In this document: piece after piece, positions 16,720 through 25,021 of the stretch
Numbering within the stretch: the stretch's first letter is position 1
How the letters are laid out: the number at the start of each line of letters is the position of its first letter
Program-made: the position numbers and the translations under genes
The notes under the pieces: generated by a model
What the model was told of the DNA's origin: nothing
Databases searched by the model: none
What the model saw: the letters and a program-made list of their open reading frames with translations, nothing else
Assembly (NCBI RefSeq): GCF_000331105.1
Contig: NC_019012.1
Location: forward strand, 62,001 to 126,000
Source of the DNA: Fibrella aestuarina BUZ 2
GTDB taxonomy: Bacteria; Bacteroidota; Bacteroidia; Cytophagales; Spirosomataceae
Reading direction: 5' to 3'
Length of the DNA: 64,000 nt

Positions 16720-16732
16720 ATACTACCTCACT

Positions 16733-17923
16733 ATGACCACCTTATCACCTTCATTGACTGACTACAGTAGCATTCTGACTCGCATCACTGAATTGCTGGA
16801 TATTACACCTGCTCAATATGAAAAAGCGGTCAGTCATTATAAAGCCGTTGGCAAGTGGCTTGATGCTCCCGGTTCTTCCTTGGCACTATACAAGCCCATC
16901 ATCTACCCGCAAGGGTCATTCCGGTATGGCACTGTTATTAAGCCGCTAACAGACGAGGAAGAATTTGATGTTGATCTTGTTTGCCGATTGCTCATCAACA
17001 AGCGGTTGGTTAATCAGCAAACGTTGAAAGCGATGGTTGGGAACAGGCTGAAAGCGCATACCGATTATCGACGGATGTTAGACAAAGAAGGCCGACGCTG
17101 CTGGCGATTGAATTACAACGAGGCTGAGCGTTTTCATTTGGATATTCTACCATCCATTCCCGATGACTTCGGTTGGTTAATCCAAGCAGGTGTCTTACCT
17201 GAATTGGCTTCCCACGCTCTGTGCATTACCGACCGCGAGACCTGGGGTGTAGGGATTGAGTGGCCTCGCAGTAATCCTGAAGGGTATGCGCGTTGGTTCC
17301 ACAGTCGTATGAAATATATCTTCGCGCAAGAGCGGATAAGGCTGGCTAATCGAATGGAGATGAAAGTAGAAGACGTACCTGAATACCGCGTCAAAACGGT
17401 GTTGCAGCGCATTGTTCAACTGCTCAAACGACACCGTGACATCATGTTCGGTGACGATGCCGAAAAACCCATATCAATCATTATCACAACGCTGGCAGCG
17501 TGGGCTTATCAGGAAGAACCTGATCTTGAGCGTGCCATGCGGCAGGTACTGACTGCAATGCCCGGTTTAGTGCGCGTTGAGCAAGGCAAGTATGTTATTC
17601 CAAATCCCGTTAATCCACTGGAAAATTTCGCCGACCGCTGGGCTGACACTCCCAGAAAGGCTGAGAAGTTTTTTCAGTGGATTGCTCAAGCACAGCTTGA
17701 CTTTGCTAAAATTGGTCAGATTAAAGGATTGCCAAACGCGGCATCGAGCTTAAAAGCACAGTTCGGCGAGAACATTGTAAATCGGGCACTCAACTCCATT
17801 GGTAATGATGCCCGCCAACTTCGGGAAAGTGGACAACTTACTATGGAGCGGAGCACTGGTATTATATCGAGCGCTGTCGGCGGTTTAACAGTTCCTCAGC
17901 ACACGTTTCATGGCTTACATTGA
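16733..17923 (+). CDS. CBASS cyclic-oligonucleotide synthase (CD-NTase)
   Basis: The 396-residue protein has the nucleotidyltransferase signature: GSFRYGT, then EFDVDLVC with D79 and D81, and a third acidic residue in RFHLDILPS (D137). That is the GS...DxD...D triad of CD-NTases (cGAS/DncV-like). It makes a cyclic nucleotide signal that activates the adjacent Cap5. The motif context resembles clade G enzymes, but the clade and product are not certain from sequence. The C-terminus ends HTFHGLH rather than in the terminal glycine used for E2-mediated conjugation in the studied type II systems, which is odd. The stop overlaps the E2-like gene by 14 bases. Confidence 0.92.
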   Translation: MTTLSPSLTDYSSILTRITELLDITPAQYEKAVSHYKAVGKWLDAPGSSLALYKPIIYPQGSFRYGTVIKPLTDEEEFDVDLVCRLLINKRLVNQQTLKAMVGNRLKAHTDYRRMLDKEGRRCWRLNYNEAERFHLDILPSIPDDFGWLIQAGVLPELASHALCITDRETWGVGIEWPRSNPEGYARWFHSRMKYIFAQERIRLANRMEMKVEDVPEYRVKTVLQRIVQLLKRHRDIMFGDDAEKPISIIITTLAAWAYQEEPDLERAMRQVLTAMPGLVRVEQGKYVIPNPVNPLENFADRWADTPRKAEKFFQWIAQAQLDFAKIGQIKGLPNAASSLKAQFGENIVNRALNSIGNDARQLRESGQLTMERSTGIISSAVGGLTVPQHTFHGLH

Positions 17924-18311
17924 ATCGCCAATTATCTCTCTGCCTGCTCAGGCCGAATTGCTTTGCCGCGCTTTGGTGGGTAGTCGATACAGGCTTCTAA
18001 GGGATGAGCTACGCTGGTGGGGTTGGGTAACACCCAGCCCCACCAGTGAATGCTACAAGGTAAGGTTAGTGTACCGTATTGGTGGGCGACCGATAGTGCA
18101 CATTCTTAAACCGACACTATTGATCCCGAGTGATGCGAAGTTGCCACACGTTTATGACGGAGATGAATTGTGTTTGTACTATCCAGATGGCAAGGAATGG
18201 CATCGTGGGAAAGTAATAGCTCGAACAGTGTTGCCTTGGATTGCTGAATGGTTATTTCATTATGAGATATGGGCTGTCACTGGTCAGTGGAATGGCGGAG
18301 GAACACATTGA
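17910..18311 (+). CDS. CBASS E2-like conjugating protein (Cap2-type, type II-short)
   Basis: The 133-residue protein matches the stand-alone E2-like family of short type II CBASS: HVYDGDELCLYYPDGKEW, with the presumed catalytic cysteine at C88, then LPWIAEWLFHYEIWAVTG and W-x-G-G-G-x-H at the C-terminus. No E1 or JAB domain is present, which distinguishes it from full-length Cap2 (E1-E2) and Cap3. In such systems the E2 forms a thioester or conjugate with the CD-NTase and primes it. It overlaps the CD-NTase stop, so it is translated from the same mRNA and is the last gene of the operon. Confidence 0.85.
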   Translation: MAYIESPIISLPAQAELLCRALVGSRYRLLRDELRWWGWVTPSPTSECYKVRLVYRIGGRPIVHILKPTLLIPSDAKLPHVYDGDELCLYYPDGKEWHRGKVIARTVLPWIAEWLFHYEIWAVTGQWNGGGTH

Positions 18312-18420
18312 CAATGGCACATAAATGAGAATAAGGTAAGAGACAATTTAGAGAATTCGTAGATTTTGTGAATATGATAGTGTCTTTTGCGTTATTTGTG
18401 CAAAAGTTGGCTATATTTTT

Positions 18421-19761
18421 ATGCTTGTTCAATTCTCGGTCAGAAACTATAAGTCGTTTCGGGATGAAGTGAAGCTGTCGCTTGTGGCCTCCCGGTACGA
18501 CAAAGACCCTGCTACTGAAACCCATTGGGTAGATGTACCTGCGCTCGACGTAAAGCTGCTCAAGAGCGTAGCTATCTATGGTGCCAACGCATCCGGCAAG
18601 AGCAAGCTGGTTGAAGCTCTTGGCTTTGTGCGGCAGTTCATTCTGCGTTCATCGGGTAGTACTCAGCTAAACGACAAGATTCCGACTGTCCCGTTCCGAC
18701 TAAACCCTGACAGCGAAGCAGCCCCCTCGGAGTTCGAACTGGTCTTTCTGCACGAGGGTGAGTTATTCCGTTATGGCTTTGAAGTCACGACCGAACAGGT
18801 TGTATCGGAGTGGCTCTACCACCGACCCAAGACCAAAGAGATTGAGGTGTTCTACCGCGACGGGCAAACGTTCGATGTCATCAATCCCCGGCAGTTCAAA
18901 ACGGGGCTTCGGCTGGCTAAAGACGACATGATCCGATCCAACGCGCTGATGTTGTCCGTAGCCGCCCAGTTCAATGACCCACTTGCCCGGCGCGTGTTTG
19001 CCTGGTTGGGCAGGTTCAATGTGATTTCGGGCTTGCAGGAGGAGGGCTACGAAGGCTTCACAGTGAGCCGGGTGATGCACCACGAGGGTAAATCAGCCGT
19101 AATGAATTTTCTGGCTGGTGCCGATCTGGGCATCGCCGACGTGCGTGTACAACCTATCGAACACGAAAGTGAGTTACCGGGTAGTCTGCCTTCTGCCCTC
19201 CGTGAGCGACTCGCCCAAGCCCTAACCGAGAAAGACGGGGTCATTCTGGGTGGCACCAAAACCCTGCACCGACGCTACGATACAGACGGAAATCCATTGG
19301 GTACAATCGAATTTGACATGGAAGACGAATCGTCGGGAACACAGAAATACTTCGCGCTGTCCGGCCCCATTCTGGAAACCTTGCAACAGGGTGATACGCT
19401 CGTAGTTGACGAACTCGAATCGAAATTACACCCTAACCTGGTCCGTAAGCTCGTAGGCTTGTTCCATTCCCCGGAAACCAACCCCCACAATGCCCAATTG
19501 ATTTTCAATACCCACGACAGCAACCTGCTGAGTGCGGGTAGTCCGGCGCGTCCGTTGCTCCGGCGCGATCAGATTTGGTTTGTCAGCAAAGACCGCTACG
19601 GGGCCTCGTCGCTCTACGCCTTGTCAGATTTCAAAACTGACACAGTGCGTAAAGGAGACGATTATCGGGAAAAATACCTTCAGGGTCGATTTGGGGCCAT
19701 TCCGTACTTGAACGACTATGAAGAAGCCCTGACCGAATCGCCGGTGCGGCCAACGCTTTAA
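18421..19761 (+). CDS. rloA: RloA/AbiLi-like AAA ATPase
   Basis: The 446-residue protein begins with the pattern of AAA_15/AAA_21 defence ATPases: FSVRNYKSFRDEVKLSLVAS, then Walker A GANASGKS at 54-61. Late in the protein DTLVVDELESKLHPNLV is the Walker B with the following helix, and IFNTHDSNLL is the H-loop region. No nuclease domain is visible in it. The start at 18421 is preceded directly by TATATTTT (18412-18419), a -7-like box. It is followed after 10 bp by an RloB gene, and the two make the RloAB or AbiL two-gene phage-defence pair: the ATPase senses or activates, the partner is the toxic effector. Confidence 0.88.
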   Translation: MLVQFSVRNYKSFRDEVKLSLVASRYDKDPATETHWVDVPALDVKLLKSVAIYGANASGKSKLVEALGFVRQFILRSSGSTQLNDKIPTVPFRLNPDSEAAPSEFELVFLHEGELFRYGFEVTTEQVVSEWLYHRPKTKEIEVFYRDGQTFDVINPRQFKTGLRLAKDDMIRSNALMLSVAAQFNDPLARRVFAWLGRFNVISGLQEEGYEGFTVSRVMHHEGKSAVMNFLAGADLGIADVRVQPIEHESELPGSLPSALRERLAQALTEKDGVILGGTKTLHRRYDTDGNPLGTIEFDMEDESSGTQKYFALSGPILETLQQGDTLVVDELESKLHPNLVRKLVGLFHSPETNPHNAQLIFNTHDSNLLSAGSPARPLLRRDQIWFVSKDRYGASSLYALSDFKTDTVRKGDDYREKYLQGRFGAIPYLNDYEEALTESPVRPTL

Positions 19762-19771
19762 CCCGCAGCCG

Positions 19772-20521
19772 ATGAAGAGTAGGATGAAGGCCATCCGCGA
19801 AGCGCAGGAGCGTGATGAACGGCAAGCGGATAAACGGGCGACCCGTGCTGCGGCTCGTTCCATCGACAGGCCCGAACCCAACGTACCGGAGTTTGTTCGC
19901 CTGTTGATCGTCACCGAAGGCGTAAACACCGAAGTGAGCTATTTCCAACAATTCCGAATGCCCAACATGCAGGTGCGGGCCGTCGGAACTGGCTACAACA
20001 CAGTATCGCTGGTACGTCGGGCGGCACAAATCCGCGAAGAGGAAGCTAATAAGGGTAACGAATACGACCAGGTCTGGTGCGTATTCGACAAAGACGACTT
20101 CTCGCCCGAAGATTTCAACGAAGCTGTCCGACTGGCTGAAGGTATGTTTGGTGCGGAGTGCGTTGCTTATTCCAATCAATCGTTCGAGTATTGGCTACTG
20201 TTGCACTTCTTGGATCACCAGGGTGGGGCCATGCACAGGCGGCAGTATGACATCCGGCTGAACGAGTGTTTGCAACCCTATGGCATAACCTATGATGGGA
20301 GTAAGAGCAAACGAATCAGTATTGATTTCTTCGATTTGATGCTGGCCGTTGATCCCCAGACCCGGAAACGGCGCATCGATCAGGCCATCTCCCGTGCTGA
20401 ACGAGTATTCGACCAATATGACCACCGCAGCCCGGCATTTGAAGAGTCCTCAACGGCGGTTTTCCGGGTGGTGAACGTCATCCTAGGCAATCAGCCGACT
20501 ACTACAACCCCAGCTTCATAG
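19772..20521 (+). CDS. rloB: RloB/AbiLii-like protein (predicted TOPRIM-fold effector)
   Basis: The 249-residue protein has a basic, arginine-rich N-terminus (KSRMKAIREAQERDERQADK), then LLIVTEGVNTEVSYFQQF, QVWCVFDKDDF and SNQSFEYWLLLHF, which are the conserved blocks of RloB. The E...DxD arrangement is TOPRIM-like, suggesting a nuclease. The C-terminal IDQAISRAERVFDQYD is also typical. It lies 10 bp after the RloA ATPase. An internal ATG at 19784 is an alternative start. Its 3' end overlaps the convergent recombinase gene by 20 bases, so the two transcripts run into each other. Confidence 0.86.
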   Translation: MKSRMKAIREAQERDERQADKRATRAAARSIDRPEPNVPEFVRLLIVTEGVNTEVSYFQQFRMPNMQVRAVGTGYNTVSLVRRAAQIREEEANKGNEYDQVWCVFDKDDFSPEDFNEAVRLAEGMFGAECVAYSNQSFEYWLLLHFLDHQGGAMHRRQYDIRLNECLQPYGITYDGSKSKRISIDFFDLMLAVDPQTRKRRIDQAISRAERVFDQYDHRSPAFEESSTAVFRVVNVILGNQPTTTTPAS

Positions 20522-21479
20522 CTGCATTGTGCTTAACAACCTCCTGTACTCGCGTGTAGCGGTCAATCATCGTGCGGGTACGGTGCTTGGTCTGCTGCAT
20601 AATTTGCGAATCGTCGGCTCCGTTGAGCTTGGCAATGGTTACGAACGATGCCCGGTGTGAGTGGGCCGAGTAATCGTCACCGAGGTACTGTTTCGTCACG
20701 CGGGCGACCTGTTTGTCCGATAGTCGGTCTTCAGTAATGGCATCCTGTTTACGAATCCTGACAAACAATGGGCCACTTGTCCGGTTCAGTAGGGCCATGT
20801 AATCTTGTATAGCGCGCACCGGGCAGGTAGCCGGATCAGGACTGAAAAACAAAGCTTTCTCCTCCCGCCGACCGTATTGATTGGTTTTACTGCCCTGATA
20901 ACTGAGGATGGCACCCTCCCGCGTAAATTTTACCCCGTCAATGTCAAGAGCCACCAGTTCAGACCGACGAAACGCCCCGGCGAAACATACCAGCAGCATC
21001 GCCTTGTCGCGCAGGCCGGTCGGAGTCGGAGCTATCGTGCGAGTACACTCTTTGAGCTTCTCGATATCGAATGCAGGAGCTTGGTCAGGTTCCGTGCCAA
21101 TGGATCGTTTGATGCCTTCCAGCACCAGCCTGACGGCTTCATCGTTACCTGGATCAGGATGCTTGCGTCCCCGGTGCCACTTCCGAATGGCTGCTAACCG
21201 GCGAGTCAACGTAGCCCACTTGTGAACGGTAGCTTGATCGGACAGATAGGCTGCCAACGTACCTGAGCTGATCGGCAACGTACCCAGCTCGTTGGTCTGG
21301 AGCCAAAGTTCCAACTGCTCAATGTCTGAAGCGTAAGCGGTTTGGGTATTGGCCGCGCCTGCTACACCTTTTTGGAAGAAGGCTGCTGTTTGATGAGCCA
21401 GGTCCTCATGAGATTTTCGGATGCGAACCGCTTTAGCTTGTCCGCTTATAATGGAGGGTGTTAATTCTGTCATCTTCAA
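20502..21479 (-). CDS. Tyrosine recombinase/integrase
   Basis: The 325-residue protein has an N-terminal core-binding (SAM-like) domain and a C-terminal catalytic domain with the expected residues: R in CFAGAFRRSELVALDI, K in GSKTNQYG, H-x-x-R in YSAHSHRASF, H in TKHRTRTMID and the nucleophile Y in DRYTRVQ. It is the size of a complete XerC/D-like or phage-type integrase. It may resolve plasmid multimers or have moved the defence genes, since it lies at the end of the defence island and overlaps rloB tail to tail. No attachment site was recognised next to it. Confidence 0.9.
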   Translation of the reverse strand: MKMTELTPSIISGQAKAVRIRKSHEDLAHQTAAFFQKGVAGAANTQTAYASDIEQLELWLQTNELGTLPISSGTLAAYLSDQATVHKWATLTRRLAAIRKWHRGRKHPDPGNDEAVRLVLEGIKRSIGTEPDQAPAFDIEKLKECTRTIAPTPTGLRDKAMLLVCFAGAFRRSELVALDIDGVKFTREGAILSYQGSKTNQYGRREEKALFFSPDPATCPVRAIQDYMALLNRTSGPLFVRIRKQDAITEDRLSDKQVARVTKQYLGDDYSAHSHRASFVTIAKLNGADDSQIMQQTKHRTRTMIDRYTRVQEVVKHNAAMKLGL

Positions 21480-21484
21480 TAGGG

Positions 21485-21829
21485 TTATGAAATCCGATCC
21501 GACTTGGCACGAGTTGCGGCCACTGACTCCTCAAATTCTTTCAGCGTCAACTCATCGACGGACTCAATGCATAAATACGCTTTATCCTTATCCTCATAAT
21601 ACTCGGTCTCAAAGCGAAGCCACATACCCCAATCGGGTACGTGCATATGCGAAACCGTACCAACAGAGACTATATCGACAGGCCGCTGACGATAAACCGG
21701 CGCGTAACGGTCAAACATGCTCTCTATCGTTTGGTCAATCCCCACCTGCACGTCAGGCGGCATCCGCTGATAGGTAAGCCAGGCCGGGTCTGACCAGCGT
21801 ATCTCATCGTTGTCTGTATGATTCATCAA
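21485..21829 (-). CDS. Hypothetical acidic protein
   Basis: The 114-residue protein (112 from the second ATG pair) is acidic, with no membrane segment or signal peptide and no motif I recognise. It has a W-x-x-P-A-W-L-T-Y segment near the N-terminus and a predicted alternating strand region (MWLRFETEYYEDKDKAYLCI). It ends five bases before the recombinase start on the same strand, so they are probably one transcript. Confidence 0.6.
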   Translation of the reverse strand: MMNHTDNDEIRWSDPAWLTYQRMPPDVQVGIDQTIESMFDRYAPVYRQRPVDIVSVGTVSHMHVPDWGMWLRFETEYYEDKDKAYLCIESVDELTLKEFEESVAATRAKSDRIS

Positions 21830-21971
21830 TTAGAATGATTATTCCGATTCGTCATGATAGCTTGATAATTAGCTGCAATATATCACTCGCTTGTTATGTC
21901 CGATAAGAAAAGTTTATCGGACGTAATCGGTTTCAGAGTCTGGCATTGAGAGTAGCATGGTTGGATGTGTT

Positions 21972-22328
21972 CTAAACTTCATTATCAGGATCTGCGTCTG
22001 GGTGTTGCTCTCGTAAAAGATCCTGCAAGTGCTTTTGCCAATTGGCTGTACTGTCGATAGCACGGTAAGCTTCTTCGCCATATCGTTCCATCGCATAGTC
22101 CAGCAAGAACGCCTGGGTTTCGTGGTCAAACTTATCAACCCAGGTTGACCAAAACTTTTCGTGGTCGAGACCGTCCTCATCGCCGTTCCAGTAATACGTC
22201 CAGGCATGATCGAAGGACCGATTCTTTCGAAGGTAATCCAAGTCATCGCTACCGTAATTATGAATCAGCAAATTCAGTGCATTGATCGTGGTTAACTCAA
22301 GCCGATAGGTCGCAACCAGTTTGTTCAT
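21972..22328 (-). CDS. Hypothetical small acidic protein
   Basis: The 118-residue protein is rich in D, E, W and Y, predicted mostly helical, with no recognised motif. The start at 22328 is followed by NKLVATYRLELTTINALNLL. It lies 51 bp downstream of the replication initiator and 142 bp upstream of the next small gene on the same strand. The composition would suit a DNA-mimic or an inhibitor, but that is speculation. Confidence 0.6.
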   Translation of the reverse strand: MNKLVATYRLELTTINALNLLIHNYGSDDLDYLRKNRSFDHAWTYYWNGDEDGLDHEKFWSTWVDKFDHETQAFLLDYAMERYGEEAYRAIDSTANWQKHLQDLLREQHPDADPDNEV

Positions 22329-22379
22329 TGATAAACAAAGTTTGACAGAAGTAACATCAAAAATCTCTCTAATTGAACG

Positions 22380-23399
22380 TTAATTCTTTTCCGATCTAAG
22401 GTCTAACTCAATAGTCATCGCTGGCTTGCGCTTCTTCTGCTTAGGCCCTGACGCATCCTTAAATAAAATACCAGCGATATACCGTGTAGGCGTGGTAGCC
22501 ACTGTCACAGCCCCGTGCGTGACCATGCTGTCAAGCCGTAGAAACTCGTTCAGGTATTGCTCATTTGTCAAAATAGTCTTCTTCTGGCTGTCAGTAAACT
22601 GGTAATTATATAAAAATTCGGCTGCTTTCTTCTGCTTGTCAGCCAACGATAACTCACTGGCTGTTTGCAGGTCTTTATTAACTAATGCGTAATACGCTGC
22701 TTTAGGGCTGTTTTTCCCTTTACGGCGGATAATGAAGTTAATCCACTTGACAGCCCGCCCCTCCTTCTGTTCTGTCATGGTTATGTCCAGATACGTCTTG
22801 CGATTAATTTCAGCCAGTACGTTCGACAAGACCATTTGCTTAAAGTTGGAGTACCGCACGTACTTCTGAGCATTTAGCAGTTCACGGAGTTCCGTCACCT
22901 CTACTCGCCATAAACCCGTATCGATAAACCGGGTTAGACGAGGAAACAGCAATTGGGAATACTCACTACTCAGTGAGACCGCTGCACTTAGTTCGTATTG
23001 TGAGTATCCTTTGCTTAGGTCAATGAAGTAAGGCAAGACCATCGAATTAATAAGGATATCAAAGTAACCTTTGTTTGCCTCATAATGGATGTAAGGTATC
23101 GGAACGATAAATGTGTATTTCCCCTTGTCCTGATCGAAAATCTTAATTTTCCGGGATGTTGCCTTGTCCAAAATCCTCAGGATCACATTCGTTTGAGCGT
23201 GCGAGTTTTCGCCGACGAACACATCCGAATAGTGAATCCGAAACTTTCGGTCTTCTACCCGGTAGGATTTGACATCAAACGTTTGTTCACCTTTGAGGGC
23301 TTTAAGGATATTCCAATAAATTCGGCGCTCATGTAGAGAGAATTCAGACCGACCCAGCAGTAGAGTCAATGGTTCCCTAATGATGATTTCATCGTTCAT
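22380..23399 (-). CDS. rep: Plasmid replication initiator (Rep_3 superfamily)
   Basis: The start at 23399 (MNDEIIIREPLTLLLGRSEF) is chosen; an in-frame ATG at 23426 would add nine residues. The ~339-residue product has two winged-helix-type regions: an early LSLHER-type start (SEFSLHERRIYWNILKAL), a FDILINSMVLPYFIDLSKGY segment and SEYSQLLFPRLTRFIDTGLW, which is the characteristic middle block of Rep_3 initiators such as RepE/Pi, followed by WRVEVTELRELLNAQKYVRY. It binds the iterons next to its 5' end to open the origin. The gene reads away from the iteron array, as is common, allowing autoregulation. Codon use is more AT-rich than the tra and metal genes. Confidence 0.88.
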   Translation of the reverse strand: MNDEIIIREPLTLLLGRSEFSLHERRIYWNILKALKGEQTFDVKSYRVEDRKFRIHYSDVFVGENSHAQTNVILRILDKATSRKIKIFDQDKGKYTFIVPIPYIHYEANKGYFDILINSMVLPYFIDLSKGYSQYELSAAVSLSSEYSQLLFPRLTRFIDTGLWRVEVTELRELLNAQKYVRYSNFKQMVLSNVLAEINRKTYLDITMTEQKEGRAVKWINFIIRRKGKNSPKAAYYALVNKDLQTASELSLADKQKKAAEFLYNYQFTDSQKKTILTNEQYLNEFLRLDSMVTHGAVTVATTPTRYIAGILFKDASGPKQKKRKPAMTIELDLRSEKN

Positions 23400-23487
23400 C
23401 GCGTTAAATACCGTGAAGTCAACCACAAAAGCAATAATTCGGAAGGAATCCTTGCCAATGAACTCTGCCTATAGACGGCACTTTAAC

Positions 23488-23590
23488 TTTTTTTTCTTGC
23501 CGATGCGTTGTTAAATTGCTGAAAATCAGCTATATATCCTTTATAGTAATGTTTAATATTTTAAATATTTATACCGTTTTTTTCTTGCCG
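23488..23590 (+). repeat. Direct repeat TTTTTTTCTTGCCGA flanking an AT-rich stretch
   Basis: The 15-mer occurs at 23488-23502 and again at 23576-23590, 88 bases apart (four 22-bp steps). Between them 23530-23573 is almost only A and T, a likely DNA-unwinding element. The CTTGCC end matches the core of the neighbouring iterons. Confidence 0.7.
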
Positions 23591-23790
23591 ACTCTGAAAA
23601 GTGATTACCAACATTACTCGCCTTCTAAGCAACGACTCTATTTTCTTGCCTTTGTACTCTAATCTATTGCCTATCCAACTCTATATCATTGCCTTTTCTA
23701 CTCTAATTCATTGCTTTCATGGGTTAATGTTGACTCTTTTTCATTGCCTAAGTACTTTGATCTATTGCCTAAGCACTCTAATTCATTGCC
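23591..23790 (+). other. oriV: Replication origin: iteron array
   Basis: Seven copies of a 16-base unit ACTCTAATTCATTGCC-like begin at 23635, 23656, 23678, 23700, 23733, 23754 and 23775. Steps are 21, 22, 22, 33, 21 and 21 bases, so copies lie on the same helix face. The best conserved parts are ACTCT at the left and ATTGCC (or CTTGCC) at the right. A degenerate copy begins at 23591, exactly 44 bases before the first clear one. With the Rep gene adjacent and DnaA boxes to the right, this is a theta-type iteron origin. No protein-coding gene lies in 23427-24041. Confidence 0.9.
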
Positions 23791-23800
23791 AGTCGCATAC

Positions 23801-23854
23801 TTATCCACACTATTATCGACTGATATTTAGTAAGTTACAACTAGCTTATCCACA
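23801..23854 (+). promoter_or_regulatory. Two DnaA boxes
   Basis: TTATCCACA, the consensus DnaA box, occurs at 23801-23809 and at 23846-23854, in the same orientation and 45 bases apart, directly after the last iteron. The right part of the gap up to 23985 shows no further structure I can name. Confidence 0.88.
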
Positions 23855-23985
23855 GCTACTATTATCAATCTCAGAACAATTCTTAAAATACAACTTTTTG
23901 ATCTTGAGCAGTGGCATCGAGAGATTGAATATCACAAATTCAACAAATTGTGCGAAGCTTTCAAATAAAGAGGCCGTCTCGCTCT

Positions 23986-24016
23986 AATTAAGTTTACTTT
24001 CAAAGTAAACTTAATT
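23986..24016. promoter_or_regulatory. 31-bp perfect inverted repeat upstream of a hypothetical gene
   Basis: AATTAAGTTTACTTT (23986-24000) and AAAGTAAACTTAATT (24002-24016) are exact complements around a single C. It ends 25 bp before the start at 24042. Being AT-only at the ends and without a T-run, it looks more like an operator than a terminator. Confidence 0.65.
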
Positions 24017-24041
24017 ATCTTGCTACTCTAATGACTCGGAC

Positions 24042-24917
24042 ATGGAAAAGACTACAAGAAAACGGAGAACATATGACCCAGCAGACTACGTCCGACAACT
24101 AAGACGACTGACTGAGTTCATGCGAGTGGTTGACAAGCTTCAGCCAGATCGTAACGCCTGGGATATTGAAGGCGAGTGGAACGGCACTGGTGTAATACAT
24201 TTTGTTGATGCCAAAAGTCAGTCACTGTTTGAGGATTTCCAGCATTTTGACTGCCGAACTATCAAACTGGTTAACTATGGCCGACCCGCTACCCGGCTTA
24301 CCTTTTTTAAAAAGCACAAGTACATTTTGTTGAAGGACGCAGACTTGACTCGTGAGGAGAAGGAGGTACGTATCACTACCTATATTAATGAAATAACTGT
24401 GAAACGGGCCATCAAACTGGATAGAGTCGATAAACTGACTGGTGCAGCTCTTTCGGACGAACGCGGCCAAATTGGTATGCTGGAACAGGAGATCAAAACT
24501 TGGAAGGAGGTATCGCTAAATCTGGATCAGTATGACTTTGCCATCTCTAATTACCGGCGAGATTACCAATATGTCACACTTAACTACAAGTACAAGTCAT
24601 CTGAGCAGGAGTATGCTAATGCCCAAGAACATTTACTAAATCCACAACGTGATAAGCAGGGTGTAATTACTCAACAACGATACAATATCATTTTTGTGGA
24701 TACAACGGAGATAAATCGAGAACACCCTCATCAGCACAAAGAGATTGAAAACTTCCTCAACAACTTCTCACTGGTGACTCAGACGGGGAAGCAGCAACTA
24801 TACGCTCGTCCCAAACCAACTGAGCCGGTTACTGATGAACTTTCTTCTCTAAGAAAAGACATGTCGAAGAGCAAAATTCATGGTAACGCACAAAACCCAA
24901 CTTTATTTGATGAGTAA
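24042..24917 (+). CDS. Hypothetical protein next to the origin
   Basis: The 291-residue protein starts with a basic stretch (MEKTTRKRRTYDPADYVRQL) and is otherwise soluble and mixed helix/strand, with no motif I recognise. The C-terminal ~40 residues are polar and probably disordered, ending NPTLFDE. It lies directly right of the origin, preceded by a 31-bp perfect inverted repeat that may be its operator. It could be an accessory replication or copy-control protein, but only position supports that. Confidence 0.65.
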   Translation: MEKTTRKRRTYDPADYVRQLRRLTEFMRVVDKLQPDRNAWDIEGEWNGTGVIHFVDAKSQSLFEDFQHFDCRTIKLVNYGRPATRLTFFKKHKYILLKDADLTREEKEVRITTYINEITVKRAIKLDRVDKLTGAALSDERGQIGMLEQEIKTWKEVSLNLDQYDFAISNYRRDYQYVTLNYKYKSSEQEYANAQEHLLNPQRDKQGVITQQRYNIIFVDTTEINREHPHQHKEIENFLNNFSLVTQTGKQQLYARPKPTEPVTDELSSLRKDMSKSKIHGNAQNPTLFDE

Positions 24918-25021
24918 TTGACTGTGAAAAAAGTACGTCTTGATATTCAGATAGATATAAAAATAGTTAATTAATTAAATAAAAATCATGCAAAAAGAGG
25001 TGAAGAACTAATATTGTATAG

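Noticed and set aside
20502..21479. Attachment-site search around the tyrosine recombinase
   Set aside because: No tRNA gene and no convincing direct repeat was found next to it, so no integrated element is called.
23601..23987. 128-codon open frame across the iterons
   Set aside because: It is created by the repeated ATTGCC/ACTCTA units (Leu/Ser/His/Tyr repeats) and lies over the origin; no credible start signal or domain.
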